A stretch of 64,000 nucleotides of DNA. It comes from Parvularculaceae bacterium. GTDB lineage: Bacteria; Pseudomonadota; Alphaproteobacteria; Caulobacterales; Parvularculaceae. The notes beneath the pieces were generated by a model. The model was not told the DNA's origin, did no database searches, and saw only the letters and a program-made list of their open reading frames with translations. Where the stretch lies: positions 53,294 through 117,293 of the forward strand of contig JAGRDS010000019.1 in NCBI GenBank assembly GCA_020446945.1. The letters are read 5' to 3'. The stretch's first letter is position 1. Every line of letters begins with the position of its first letter. The position numbers and the translations under genes were made by a program. This document shows positions 54,551 to 63,809 of the stretch, piece by piece.

Positions 54551-54678
54551 CAGCCGGCTCGGAGAGAAAAATACCGCCATGGCCGCACGGGGGCTCGATC
54601 AGCTCGCCATCGCGCGTTGATGAATTCCCGTAACTGCGGGGACTGTTTCGACCGGCCTGGTGAAATTGTGTTTGAACC

Positions 54679-55863
54679 CTAACGCGCCATCACATCGGCG
54701 AGGGCCTGGCACAAATGATCGACATTCGATTCGTTTACGCCGCACATGTTTGCGCGCCCGCCGCCCGCAACATAAACGCCATGCCGTTCGCGCAGCGCTA
54801 AAACCTCGGCGTCCGTAACGGGAAGCAGCGAAAACATGCCGTTTTGTTCTTCGATGTAGGACAACCTGTCGCCGAGCTGATGCCTGGCCGCAGTTTCGAC
54901 AAGGCGCCGGCGGTTGGCGATAACCGCAAGGCGCATTTCTTCAAGTTCAGCGCGCCAGGATCTGTTCAGCGCGGGATCCGTTAAAATTCCTGCAACGATG
55001 ATTCCGCCATGGCCCGGCGGCATGGAATATATCTGCCGGGCGATATTCAGAATATGGGTCTTCATTGCGGCGGTGCGCCCGGCGTCGGCGCCGACGGCGA
55101 TAATGGCGCCGGTGCGCTCTCGATACAGGCCGAAATTTTTCGAGCAGGAGTAGCTGACAAGGAATTCGGGCGCGTATTCAGCGAGCCGGCGAATGATATA
55201 GGCGTCGGCGTCAAGGCCGTTTGCAAAGCCGTGATAGGCGCAATCGACAAAGGGCGTAAATCCCTTGTCGGCCGCAAGTCCGGCGATGGCGTCAATCTCA
55301 TCCGTCGAAAGGTCCGCACCCGTCGGATTGTGGCAACCGCCATGCAGCAACAGCGCGTCTTTGCGCCCGAGCTTCGACGCGCCTGCATAAAAGGCGTCGA
55401 AATCGATGCGGCCCGAAGGCGCGTCGTAATAGGGGATCATCGAAATATTGAGTCCCGCCGCGGACAGAAGCGGCTTATGGTTCGCCCATGTCGGCGCGCC
55501 TATCGAAACGGACTGCGCGTCGGCGCGTCTTAAAAGTTCGGCGCCGACCCGAAGCGCGCCGCACCCGCCCGGCGTCTGGATGACAGCGCACCGTTCCGCG
55601 CTTAGCGCGTCGCCGAAGATTAGCGATCGTATGGCCTCGCCGAAGCCGGGCGCGCCCTCAGGCGGCAGGTAGACTTTTGTCGTCTCTCGTTCGACGAGCG
55701 CTTTTTGCGCGTCCGCGACCGCGCGCATGACGGGCGTGCGATTATCCGGCGTTCTGAATACTCCGACGCCAAGGTCGATTTTCGCGGCGCGCGGGTCTTC
55801 GTTGTAGAGCTTTGTCAGTCCGAGCAGGGCGTCGGGAGGCAAGGCGGAGAGGTCGGCGAACAT
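54679..55863 (-). CDS. tyrB: Aromatic amino acid aminotransferase (class I, TyrB/AspC alpha type)
   Basis: This 394-residue PLP enzyme carries the subgroup I-alpha landmarks KIDLGVGVFRTPDNRTPVM, VYLPPEGAPGFGEAI, GAPTWANHKPLLSAAGL, HGGCHNPTGADLS, FVDCAYHGFANGLDADA, SYSCSKNFGLYRERTGA (PLP Lys) and SMPPGHGGII. This type acts on aspartate and/or aromatic amino acids. Twelve bases separate it from ior on the same strand. Together they could turn aromatic amino acids into aryl-pyruvates and then aryl-acetyl-CoA. That pairing makes an aromatic substrate more likely than aspartate. Confidence 0.85.
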   Translation of the reverse strand: MFADLSALPPDALLGLTKLYNEDPRAAKIDLGVGVFRTPDNRTPVMRAVADAQKALVERETTKVYLPPEGAPGFGEAIRSLIFGDALSAERCAVIQTPGGCGALRVGAELLRRADAQSVSIGAPTWANHKPLLSAAGLNISMIPYYDAPSGRIDFDAFYAGASKLGRKDALLLHGGCHNPTGADLSTDEIDAIAGLAADKGFTPFVDCAYHGFANGLDADAYIIRRLAEYAPEFLVSYSCSKNFGLYRERTGAIIAVGADAGRTAAMKTHILNIARQIYSMPPGHGGIIVAGILTDPALNRSWRAELEEMRLAVIANRRRLVETAARHQLGDRLSYIEEQNGMFSLLPVTDAEVLALRERHGVYVAGGGRANMCGVNESNVDHLCQALADVMAR

Positions 55864-55875
55864 CGAACAGCACTT

Positions 55876-58800
55876 TCAGGCGGCTTTGGTAGGGCGGCTC
55901 TCCTTAAACGATCCCGCGAGCGCCGCATACCGTTCCCCGGCTTTTTTTATTGCGGCGAGTTTGACCGGCCCGTAGCCGCGGATTTCGTCGGGTATGTTTG
56001 CAATATCTATCGCCGTTCGAAGATTTTCTAATGTCAGCTCCCCGCAAACGCGCCGGACCCGATCCATATATTCCCCGATCAGCCGGCGTTCGAGCCGCCG
56101 CTCCTCGCTGCGGCCGAACGGATCGAACGGCGTTCCCCGCAATACCCTGAAATGCTTCAGAAGGGACAGGGCCGAATACATCCATGGCCCGAATTCGGAC
56201 TTTCCGGGCCTTCCTTCAGCGTCTGTTTTGCGATTGAAAACCGGCGGCGCCATATGGAATTTCAGGCGATAATTTCCAGTGAATTCGCTGGACAGTTTCC
56301 GGGCGAAGACGCCGTCTGTATAAAGGCGCGCAACTTCATATTCATCCTTATACGCCATAAGCTTGAAAAGATTCCGCGCGACAGCGGATAAAAACTCATC
56401 GTTCCTGTCTATTTCTGAAGCGGCGGAACGAATGTCGCTTAAAAAATCAGCGTATCGCGCCGCATAGGCGCCGTTCTGGTAGTCGGACAGAAACGCCTTC
56501 CTGCGCGCGATGAGTTCATCAAGGCTCTTTTCCGGCATGCTTTCCAGCGTCACGCCCACCGCGCGCAGGACCGCATCGCGATTGACGCCCGCTGCGCGCC
56601 CAAGTGCGAACGCGGCCTTGTTTTTTTCAACTGCGACGGCGTTGAGTTCTATTGCGCGCGTAATTGCTTCCTTCGACACCGGAACGAGGCATTTCTGCCA
56701 GGCGAACCCGAGAAGGAACATATTCGAAAATACGGTATCGCCCAGAAGTTTCAAAGCTATCTCAACCGCATCTATCTCATCGACATTTTCTGCGCCGCAG
56801 GCGGTTTTGAGCGTATTCAATCTTTGCCGGGCCGCAAAATCTATGCTGCGGTTTTTGATGAAATCCGCAGTCGGAATAATATCGGCGTTCGCAACGGCGC
56901 GCGTTTTATCGGCCTGCATGACATTTAGCGCACGCTCGTCGGTCGCAACGACAAGATCGCATGCGATTATGCTTCGCGCCGCGCCGGAATCGATGCGCAC
57001 CTGATTGAGTGACGCCGGGCTTTCCCCGAGACGGACATAGGACAGCACCGAACCGCCCTTTTGCGCAAATCCCATGAAATCAAGAACGCTCGCGCCCTTG
57101 CCTTCCAGATGCGCGGCCATCGTAATGATCGCGCCGATCGTGACCACGCCGGTGCCGCCGACGCCCGCGACAAGAATATCGAATGCGCGCTCTATCGCGG
57201 GCGTCACAGGGTCGGGAAGCGCATCGATAACTGCGTCAAGCTCGGCGCCGAATGCGCGCGTCTCCGGCTTGCGCAACTCGCCGCCCTCGACCGAAACGAA
57301 ACTCGGGCAAAAGCCTTTGACGCAGGAATAATCCTTGTTGCAGGACGATTGGTCAATTTTCCGCTTGCGTCCGAATTCGGTTTCAACAGGAACGATTGAC
57401 AGGCAGTTAGATTGCTTTGAACAATCGCCGCATCCTTCGCATACAAGCTCGTTGATGAATATGCGTTTCGGCGGGTCGGGGTATTCGCCCTTTTTGCGGC
57501 GCCGGCGCTTTTCCGCTGCGCAGGTTTGCTCGTAGATGATGATCGTGACGCCCTTGATCTCGCGCAATTCGCGCTGGACAGCGTCAAGCTCATCGCGATG
57601 GCGCACTTCGGCGCCATGCGGCAACCCGCCATTCCTGACGATCGCTTCCGGCTGGTCAGAGACGATGACGATCTTGCGCGCGCCTTCGGCCTGGACCTGG
57701 TTGGCGATCGCCGGAACCGTGATCACGCCGTCGACCGGTTGCCCGCCGGTCATCGCGACAGCATCATTATACAGAATTTTGTAAGTGATATTGGCGCCGG
57801 CCGCGATCGACTGGCGTATCGCCATATAGCCGGAATGATAATATGTGCCGTCGCCGAGATTTTGAAAGATATGCGGCCGGTCTTTCAGGAACAGGGATTT
57901 CGCGGCCCAGTTGACGCCTTCGCCGCCCATCTGGATGAGCGAGGTCGTATCCCGATCCATCCACGACGCCATGAAATGACAACCGATTCCGGCGAGCGCC
58001 TTTGATCCTTCCGGAACTTTTGTCGACGTGTTGTGCGGGCATCCGGAACAGAAATAGGGAATACGCTTTGCGCCGGCCGGCGCCGCGACGCTGCGCGATG
58101 CATGTGCGATCCGAGCCAGCGCATCTGAAAAATCGAGATCGGGAAACACGCGATTGAGGCGCTGCGCGATGATCGGCGCCAGAATGGACGGGGTAAGCTC
58201 CTCGACCCAGGAAATGAGAGGCGCGCCGGTCTCATCATGCTTGCCAAGGATCAGTTCGGGTTTCGAAACAGCGCGGTCGTATAGGTATTCCTTTAGCTGG
58301 CTTTCTATGACGCCGCGCTTTTCCTCTATTACCAGCACTTCTTTTTTGCCGGCCATAAAGCGTTCAGCGCCTTCATTCTCCAGCGGCCAGACAAGTCCGA
58401 TTTTGTAAATGTCCAAACCGATCGCGCGCGCGCGATTTTCATCGACGCCTAGCATCTCAAGCGCCTCGATAACGTCGAGATGCGCCTTGCCGGTTGTTAT
58501 GACGCCGTATCGCGCATGTTTTACGTTGAATATCGGACGATCAATCGGGTTTGCGCGCGCAAAAGCGCGAACTGCGTCTTTCTTGAGTTTCATTCGCCGT
58601 TCGATCTGCATGCCGGGAAGGTCGGGCCAGCGCAAATTCAACCCGCCGGCGGGCGCTTCGAAATCGGTTGGCGTCGCAAACATACGCGGAGCGGGTATCG
58701 AAACGCTCGCCGCGCTTTCAACCGTTTCCGATATTCCCTTGAAACCGACCCACATTCCGGAAAAGCGGGAAAGCGCAAATCCGTAAAGGCCGAATTCTAT

Positions 58801-59355
58801 ATATTCGGCGATGGACGCGGGATTGAGCGTCGGCATGTACCAGGACATGAATGCGACATCCGACTGATGAGACATGGATGAGGAAACGCATCCATGATCG
58901 TCGCCGGCGATTACGAGAACGCCGCCATGCGGTGATGATCCGTAGGCGTTGCCATGTTTCAGCGCGTCGCCTGCGCGATCGACGCCCGGCCCCTTGCCGT
59001 ACCACATCGAAAAAACGCCATCGACGGTCCGATCGGATTCGAGTTCGACTTGCTGCGCGCCGAGAACGGCCGTCGCCGCGAGGTCTTCATTGACGGCCGG
59101 CAGGAATGTGACCTGTTCCCTTTTCAGGAATTTCTCCGCACGCCACATCGCCTGATCGACGCCGCCGAGAGGCGATCCGCGATAGCCCGAGACAAAGCCC
59201 GCCGTGTCGAGGCCGTTGGCGCGATCGGCCCGGCGCTGATGGAGCATGATCGCCACCAGGGCCTGGCTGCCGGTCAGAAAAACACGCCCGCTTTCGCGGC
59301 GAAAACGGTCATCGAGCTGGTAGGGGTCGAGCGGCGCGGGTACCGGTTCGGTCAT
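55876..59355 (-). CDS. Indolepyruvate ferredoxin oxidoreductase, single-chain (IorA-IorB fusion)
   Basis: This 1159-residue protein carries the alpha-type TPP-binding and pyruvate-flavodoxin-oxidoreductase domains (ALVAIMLHQRRADRANGLDTAGFVSGYRGSPLGG...). It has a C-terminal beta-type domain (ILVAGVGGTGVVTIGAIITMAA) and two [4Fe-4S] sites in CEGCGDCSKQSNC and CNKDYSCVKGFC. It decarboxylates aryl-pyruvates, transferring electrons to ferredoxin and forming aryl-acetyl-CoA. The start at 59355 is chosen for AAGGA seven bases upstream; an in-frame start 48 bases further out is poor. The divergent Lrp-type gene probably controls it. Confidence 0.9.
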   Translation of the reverse strand: MTEPVPAPLDPYQLDDRFRRESGRVFLTGSQALVAIMLHQRRADRANGLDTAGFVSGYRGSPLGGVDQAMWRAEKFLKREQVTFLPAVNEDLAATAVLGAQQVELESDRTVDGVFSMWYGKGPGVDRAGDALKHGNAYGSSPHGGVLVIAGDDHGCVSSSMSHQSDVAFMSWYMPTLNPASIAEYIEFGLYGFALSRFSGMWVGFKGISETVESAASVSIPAPRMFATPTDFEAPAGGLNLRWPDLPGMQIERRMKLKKDAVRAFARANPIDRPIFNVKHARYGVITTGKAHLDVIEALEMLGVDENRARAIGLDIYKIGLVWPLENEGAERFMAGKKEVLVIEEKRGVIESQLKEYLYDRAVSKPELILGKHDETGAPLISWVEELTPSILAPIIAQRLNRVFPDLDFSDALARIAHASRSVAAPAGAKRIPYFCSGCPHNTSTKVPEGSKALAGIGCHFMASWMDRDTTSLIQMGGEGVNWAAKSLFLKDRPHIFQNLGDGTYYHSGYMAIRQSIAAGANITYKILYNDAVAMTGGQPVDGVITVPAIANQVQAEGARKIVIVSDQPEAIVRNGGLPHGAEVRHRDELDAVQRELREIKGVTIIIYEQTCAAEKRRRRKKGEYPDPPKRIFINELVCEGCGDCSKQSNCLSIVPVETEFGRKRKIDQSSCNKDYSCVKGFCPSFVSVEGGELRKPETRAFGAELDAVIDALPDPVTPAIERAFDILVAGVGGTGVVTIGAIITMAAHLEGKGASVLDFMGFAQKGGSVLSYVRLGESPASLNQVRIDSGAARSIIACDLVVATDERALNVMQADKTRAVANADIIPTADFIKNRSIDFAARQRLNTLKTACGAENVDEIDAVEIALKLLGDTVFSNMFLLGFAWQKCLVPVSKEAITRAIELNAVAVEKNKAAFALGRAAGVNRDAVLRAVGVTLESMPEKSLDELIARRKAFLSDYQNGAYAARYADFLSDIRSAASEIDRNDEFLSAVARNLFKLMAYKDEYEVARLYTDGVFARKLSSEFTGNYRLKFHMAPPVFNRKTDAEGRPGKSEFGPWMYSALSLLKHFRVLRGTPFDPFGRSEERRLERRLIGEYMDRVRRVCGELTLENLRTAIDIANIPDEIRGYGPVKLAAIKKAGERYAALAGSFKESRPTKAA

Positions 59356-59418
59356 GCGGCGTTCCTTCAGGGTCTGCGCATGATCTATCTGATTTGCCTG
59401 CAAAAATCGCTCCCGGCG

Positions 59419-59466
59419 TTGCAGGATTATAGCCTTCTATAGAAAAAATATGTCATAATGGTGCAA
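59419..59466. promoter_or_regulatory. Inverted repeat over the ior promoter, candidate Lrp-family operator
   Basis: TTGCAggATTAT (59419-59430) and ATAATggTGCAA (59455-59466) are 12-base half-sites with a perfect dyad at the outer 5 and inner 5 bases. The minus strand has TATAAT at 59431-59426 and ATGACA at 59456-59451, 19 bases apart, a fair promoter for ior. The half-sites overlap both boxes. A further palindrome, TTCTATAGAA, is at 59435-59444 between them. Binding by the adjacent Lrp-type protein is inferred from position and form. Confidence 0.5.
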
Positions 59467-59496
59467 TCTGTGAAGTGAATATTGCGGGACGCGGCC

Positions 59497-59958
59497 ATGA
59501 TAGATGAAATCGACCGGAAAATTTTGCGCGCGCTTCAACGCCAGTGCCGGCAATCGGCGCAGGAACTTTCGGAGGCTACGGGCATTTCAGCCGCCACGTG
59601 CTGGCGGCGGCTCAAGGCGCTGGAGGAGTCGGGCGTGATAAAAGATTACCGCGCAATCCTTGATCGCGAAAAAATCGGCATCGCCGTAACGGCGTTCGTG
59701 CATGTCACGATCGAACGCCAGTTTGCGAAAATCGTATCGGAGATTGAGAAGAAAATCCGGGCGCGGCCCGAAGTGCTTGAATGCTACACGACGACAGGCG
59801 ACGCCGATTTCACCTTGCGCGTCGTGGCGCGCGACATCGCCGATTATGACAGGTTTCTACAGACGTTCCTGCTCGAATTGCCTGAAGTCGGGCAGGTCAG
59901 GTCGTCCATCGCGCTGCGCGAAATAAAGGAAACGACTGAATTGCCGCTTTGGCGCTGA
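59497..59958 (+). CDS. Lrp/AsnC family transcriptional regulator
   Basis: This 153-residue feast/famine regulator has an N-terminal helix-turn-helix (IDEIDRKILRALQRQCRQSAQELSEATGISAATCWRRLKALEESGVIKDYRAILD). A C-terminal RAM domain follows (VHVTIERQFAKIVSEIEKKI...VLECYTTTGDADFTLRVVARDIADYDRFL). Members sense amino acids. The start at 59497 gives the normal length; a TTG five codons upstream is possible. It is divergent from ior, which makes it the likely regulator of aromatic amino acid breakdown. A terminator follows the stop. Confidence 0.92.
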   Translation: MIDEIDRKILRALQRQCRQSAQELSEATGISAATCWRRLKALEESGVIKDYRAILDREKIGIAVTAFVHVTIERQFAKIVSEIEKKIRARPEVLECYTTTGDADFTLRVVARDIADYDRFLQTFLLELPEVGQVRSSIALREIKETTELPLWR

Positions 59959-59989
59959 CGGGCGCCGCAAGGCGCCCGCCGCAATTTTT
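59959..59989 (+). terminator. Rho-independent terminator with GNRA loop
   Basis: CGGGCGCC (59959-59966) pairs with GGCGCCCG (59971-59978) around a GCAA tetraloop. A T-run (TTTTT, 59985-59989) starts six bases after the stem. It follows the Lrp-type stop by one base. The gap before the T-run makes it moderate in strength. The facing M3 peptidase gene ends at 60006. Confidence 0.7.
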
Positions 59990-60005
59990 AAACATGGGCC
60001 GCCGG

Positions 60006-62138
60006 CTAGTCGACCGGAAATCCGCGGTCGCGCAACAGGGCGGAAGTATCCACATCGCGGCCGCGGAATTTTCTGAAACCGTCCGCCGGGTCGATCGAAT
60101 CCCCCACCGACATGATATAGTCGTGCAGCTTCTTTGCTGTTTTCCGGTCGTAAAAACCGCCGGCTTCGACAAACGCTTCGGCCGCATCTGCGGTGATCGC
60201 GTCGGCCCAAAGGTAGCTGTAATAACCCGCGGCGTATCCTTCGCCGGCGAAGATATGGCCGAATTGCGGGGTGCGATGACGCATGACGATTTCATCGGGT
60301 GCGCCGAGTTCGGCGAGCGTCTGCTTCTCGAATGCGTCGGGATCGATATCGGCGTCGCCCGCAAGGTGCAGTTTCATGTCGACAAGCGCGCTCATCAGGT
60401 ATTCGACGGTCGTAAAACCCTGATTGAACGTTTTCGCCGCCTTGATCTTTTCGACCAGGGCTTGCGGCAGCGGCTCGCCGGTTTCGTAATGGACCAGAAA
60501 CCTGTTCATGACCTCCGGCGTCATCAGCCAGCGTTCGTTCAATTGCGAGGGAAACTCGACATAATCGCGCGGAACATTGGTGCCTGACTGCGACGGGTAA
60601 ACGACATTTGAATTCAGGCCGTGCAGCGCATGGCCGAATTCGTGGAACATGGTCTCCGCATCATCCCAGGAAATAAGCACAGGCTCGCCCGGCTTGCCCT
60701 TGATGAAATTCGAGTTGTTCGAAACGATCGGTTTGATGTCGCCGATCAGTTTTTGCTGGCCGCGATATTCCGTCATCCACGCGCCGGAATTCTTGCCGGT
60801 GCGCGCATAGGGATCGAAATACCAAAGGCCGACGAGCGCGCCCTTTTTGTTCAGGACTTTCCAGACGCGAACATCCGGATTGAAGATAGGCGCGTCCGAG
60901 ACTTCCTCGAACCTGAACCCGTAAAGTTCGCCGGCCGCCCAGAACATGCCCTCACGCAGCTTGTCGAGCTGCAGATAGGATTTCACCTCATTGAAATCGA
61001 GATCGTATTTCGCCTTGCGCACTTTCTCGGCGTAATAGCGGTAATCCCAGGGTTCGATCTTTTCTCCGGCGCCTTGCGCATCCGCGATCGCCTGCATGTC
61101 GGCGACTTCTTCCTTGACGCGCGCGAGCGCCTTTGGCCAGACCTTCAGCATAAGCTCCATTGCAGCTTCAGGCGTTTTCGCCATCTGCCGTTCGATCGCC
61201 CAGTGCGCGTAGGTCGGATAGCCGAGAAGCCGGGAACGTTCGGCGCGCAGCTTTAGCGTTTCCCTGATGATCGCATTATTGTCTTCGGCATCGCCATTGT
61301 CGCCGCGATTTACGAATGCGCGCCAGACCTTTTCACGCAGCGCCCTGTTATCGGAATAGGTGAGAAAAGGATCGACCGCCGAGCGGGTGTTCAACACCGC
61401 CCATACGCCGGGCCGGTCGTTTGCGCTTGCGGTTTGCGCCATTGCGTCGATCGTAGACTGCGGCAAACCTTCTAGATCGGATTGCTTTTCGATCCAGGTT
61501 ACCGTTTCCTCGTCTTTCAGCAGGTTTTGGGTGAACTGCGCGCCAAGCGTCGCCGCGCGCTGGTTGATTTCAGCGACGCGCTTCTTCCCGGCCTCATCCA
61601 GATTGGCGCCGTTCCGCTCAAATCCCTTGTAGTGATCTTCTGTCAGGCGTTGTTGCACCGCTGAGAGTTTTTTGAATTCCTTGCCGTTATAGACGGATGA
61701 AACGCGCGCGAAGAGCGCGGCGTTCTGATTTACTTCATCGTAAAAAGCGGCGAGTTTCGGATAGACGACGAGTTCTATATCGGGAATATCGCCGACATTG
61801 AGATTGCTGGAATAAACGCCGAACAAATTCTGGATGCGCGTCAGCGCCGCGCCGGACTTTTCAAGCGCTGCGATCGTATTTTCAAAATCGGGCGCCGCCG
61901 AATTCGACGTAATCGCGTCGATATCGGCGCGCGCGGCGGCGATCGCAAAATCAAACGCGGGTATGAAATCGCCCGTTTCGATCCTGTCCCACGGCGGAAC
62001 CCCGCCATAAGGGCCGGTCCACTCCGCAATGAGAGCGTTGTCGGATGCGATCGTCGTCGGATTTTCCTGCGCCATCAATGGTGCGCTCCCGGTTGCGGCG
62101 AACAAAGCGATCGCCGCAATGGCGAATTCTTTACCCAC
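60006..62138 (-). CDS. dcp: M3 family peptidase, peptidyl-dipeptidase Dcp type, exported
   Basis: This 710-residue zinc peptidase has a Sec signal peptide (EFAIAAIALFAATGSAPLMAQ) and a long helical N-terminal part. The active-site helix FHEFGHALHGLNS follows, with the third ligand Glu in a later segment. PSQLNERWL and YYSYLWADAITADAAEAF are typical of the M3A subfamily with Dcp/OpdA. It cleaves short peptides or C-terminal dipeptides, probably in the periplasm or outside. The GTG start has GGAGA eight bases upstream. Confidence 0.9.
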   Translation of the reverse strand: MGKEFAIAAIALFAATGSAPLMAQENPTTIASDNALIAEWTGPYGGVPPWDRIETGDFIPAFDFAIAAARADIDAITSNSAAPDFENTIAALEKSGAALTRIQNLFGVYSSNLNVGDIPDIELVVYPKLAAFYDEVNQNAALFARVSSVYNGKEFKKLSAVQQRLTEDHYKGFERNGANLDEAGKKRVAEINQRAATLGAQFTQNLLKDEETVTWIEKQSDLEGLPQSTIDAMAQTASANDRPGVWAVLNTRSAVDPFLTYSDNRALREKVWRAFVNRGDNGDAEDNNAIIRETLKLRAERSRLLGYPTYAHWAIERQMAKTPEAAMELMLKVWPKALARVKEEVADMQAIADAQGAGEKIEPWDYRYYAEKVRKAKYDLDFNEVKSYLQLDKLREGMFWAAGELYGFRFEEVSDAPIFNPDVRVWKVLNKKGALVGLWYFDPYARTGKNSGAWMTEYRGQQKLIGDIKPIVSNNSNFIKGKPGEPVLISWDDAETMFHEFGHALHGLNSNVVYPSQSGTNVPRDYVEFPSQLNERWLMTPEVMNRFLVHYETGEPLPQALVEKIKAAKTFNQGFTTVEYLMSALVDMKLHLAGDADIDPDAFEKQTLAELGAPDEIVMRHRTPQFGHIFAGEGYAAGYYSYLWADAITADAAEAFVEAGGFYDRKTAKKLHDYIMSVGDSIDPADGFRKFRGRDVDTSALLRDRGFPVD

Positions 62139-62185
62139 GATAATTTCTCCATCTGCGATTGAATCTTCGGGCCGTCTGCGCCGGC

Positions 62186-62245
62186 CGGAAATTTGTGCGC
62201 ATTCACATGCGCCGCGTGCGCGCAGGCTTGCAACAGAAATTTCCG
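62186..62245. repeat. Inverted repeat between hutH and the M3 peptidase gene
   Basis: CGGAAATTT (62186-62194) faces AAATTTCCG (62237-62245) across 42 bases rich in GC and short TGTG/CACA pieces. It could be a long stem that insulates the two genes, or an operator for the peptidase gene. Nothing decides between these. Confidence 0.35.
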
Positions 62246-62285
62246 TTTGCGCAGGAAGACCCCGGTCATAAGCCGGCCGGGCGCC

Positions 62286-63809
62286 TCATGCGACAAGGCT
62301 TACCGCCGGAAGCGTCAAAAACAGATCGTTTTCAAGCGTTTCCCTGCGCATGGCGGCGAGTTCGTCGGCGAAATACCGATCCTGATCCCAGGTCGCCGCC
62401 CTGGCGCGAACGGCGGAATGAACCTTTTGTAAGGGCGCCGAGGTATTGAGCGGCGCGTGGAAATCCAGCCCTTGCGCCGCCGCAAGAAGTTCAACGCCGA
62501 TTACGCCGGCGGCGTTCGAGGCGATGCGTCCCGCTTTTCGCGCCGCCGAAGTCGCCATTGATACGTGGTCTTCCTGCCCGGCCGATGTCGGAATGGAATC
62601 GACGCTGCCGGGAAACGCCATCGACTTGTTTTCCGAAACGAGCGCGGCCGCCGTCACCTGCGCAATCATGAAGCCGGAATTGACGCCGCCGTCGGCGACG
62701 AGAAAGGCGGGAAGGCCGCTCATCTTCGGATCGATCAACACGGCGGTGCGCCGTTCAGAGAGCGAGCCGACTTCGCACATCGCCATCGCGATGATGTCGG
62801 CGGCGAAGGCGACGGGTTCCGCATGGAAATTGCCGCCGGAAATCGCTTCGTCCGCATCTGCGAAAACGACGGGATTGTCGGTGACGGCGTTTGCTTCAAT
62901 TGTCAGCGTTCGCGCCGCGTTGCGCAGGAGATCAAGCGCGGCGCCCATCACCTGCGGCTGGCAGCGGAAAGAGTAGGGGTCTTGCACGCGATCGCAGTTG
63001 ATGTGCGAGGCGTGAACCTCGCTTCCATGAAGCAGCGCGCGCAAGGATCGAGCGACGTCAATCTGCCCGGGCTGGCCGCGCAGGGCGTGAATGCGCGCGT
63101 CGAAAGGCGAATGCGAACCTTTAAGGGCGTCAACCGAAAGCGCGCCGGCGCAAAGCGCTGCGCCGAAAACGCGCTCCGCCTTGAACAGCGCATCGAGCGC
63201 GATCGACGTTGAAACCTGCGTGCCGTTGAGCAGCGCCAGGCCTTCCTTCGGGCCGAGTTTGAGCGGCGCAAGGCCCGCCTTTTTCAGCGCGTCCTGCGCT
63301 GTCAGAATTTCGCCGTTCGCGCGAATTGCGCCAAAGCCAATCATCGCCGCGGCCATATGCGCAAGCGGGGCGAGATCGCCCGACGCGCCGACCGATCCTT
63401 GTTCGGGAATCACGGGAAGGAGGCCGCGCTTTAAAAACTCAAGAAGGCGTTCAACCGTTTCGCGCTTCACGCCGGATGCGCCGCGCGCAAGGCCGATGAT
63501 TTTCGTCGCAAGGACCAGCCGTGTGATGCGTTCATCGAGCGCGTCGCCGAGACCGCAGGCGTGCGACAGAACGATCTTCTTTTGAAGTTCGATCAAACGG
63601 TCATTCGGAATGCGCGTATTGGCGAGCAGGCCGAATCCGGTGTTGAGGCCGTAAACCGTTTTGTTCGACGCGACGATGCGTTCAACGCTTGCCGCCGCGG
63701 CGTCAATCGCGGCGAAGCCATCGGCGGAAAGCGATACATCCGCGCCGTTCCAGATTGCGCGCAAATCGGCGAGGGTGACAGCGCCGGACTGTAATTCAAT
63801 TGTCTTCAT
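62286..63809 (-). CDS. hutH: Histidine ammonia-lyase
   Basis: HutH removes ammonia from histidine to give urocanate. The 507-residue protein has the MIO-forming Ala-Ser-Gly in [21 protein letters not shown]. It also shows [60 protein letters not shown] and [12 protein letters not shown]. The start at 63809 overlaps hutU by 4 bases (ATGA), so the hut genes are coupled. The frame continues upstream but only inside hutU. Confidence 0.96.
   Translation of the reverse strand: MKTIELQSGAVTLADLRAIWNGADVSLSADGFAAIDAAAASVERIVASNKTVYGLNTGFGLLANTRIPNDRLIELQKKIVLSHACGLGDALDERITRLVLATKIIGLARGASGVKRETVERLLEFLKRGLLPVIPEQGSVGASGDLAPLAHMAAAMIGFGAIRANGEILTAQDALKKAGLAPLKLGPKEGLALLNGTQVSTSIALDALFKAERVFGAALCAGALSVDALKGSHSPFDARIHALRGQPGQIDVARSLRALLHGSEVHASHINCDRVQDPYSFRCQPQVMGAALDLLRNAARTLTIEANAVTDNPVVFADADEAISGGNFHAEPVAFAADIIAMAMCEVGSLSERRTAVLIDPKMSGLPAFLVADGGVNSGFMIAQVTAAALVSENKSMAFPGSVDSIPTSAGQEDHVSMATSAARKAGRIASNAAGVIGVELLAAAQGLDFHAPLNTSAPLQKVHSAVRARAATWDQDRYFADELAAMRRETLENDLFLTLPAVSLVA

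Noticed and set aside
62195..62208. TGTGCGCATTCACA as a CRP/FNR-type site
   Set aside because: Spacing between half-sites is two bases short of the CRP pattern and the bases do not match FNR.
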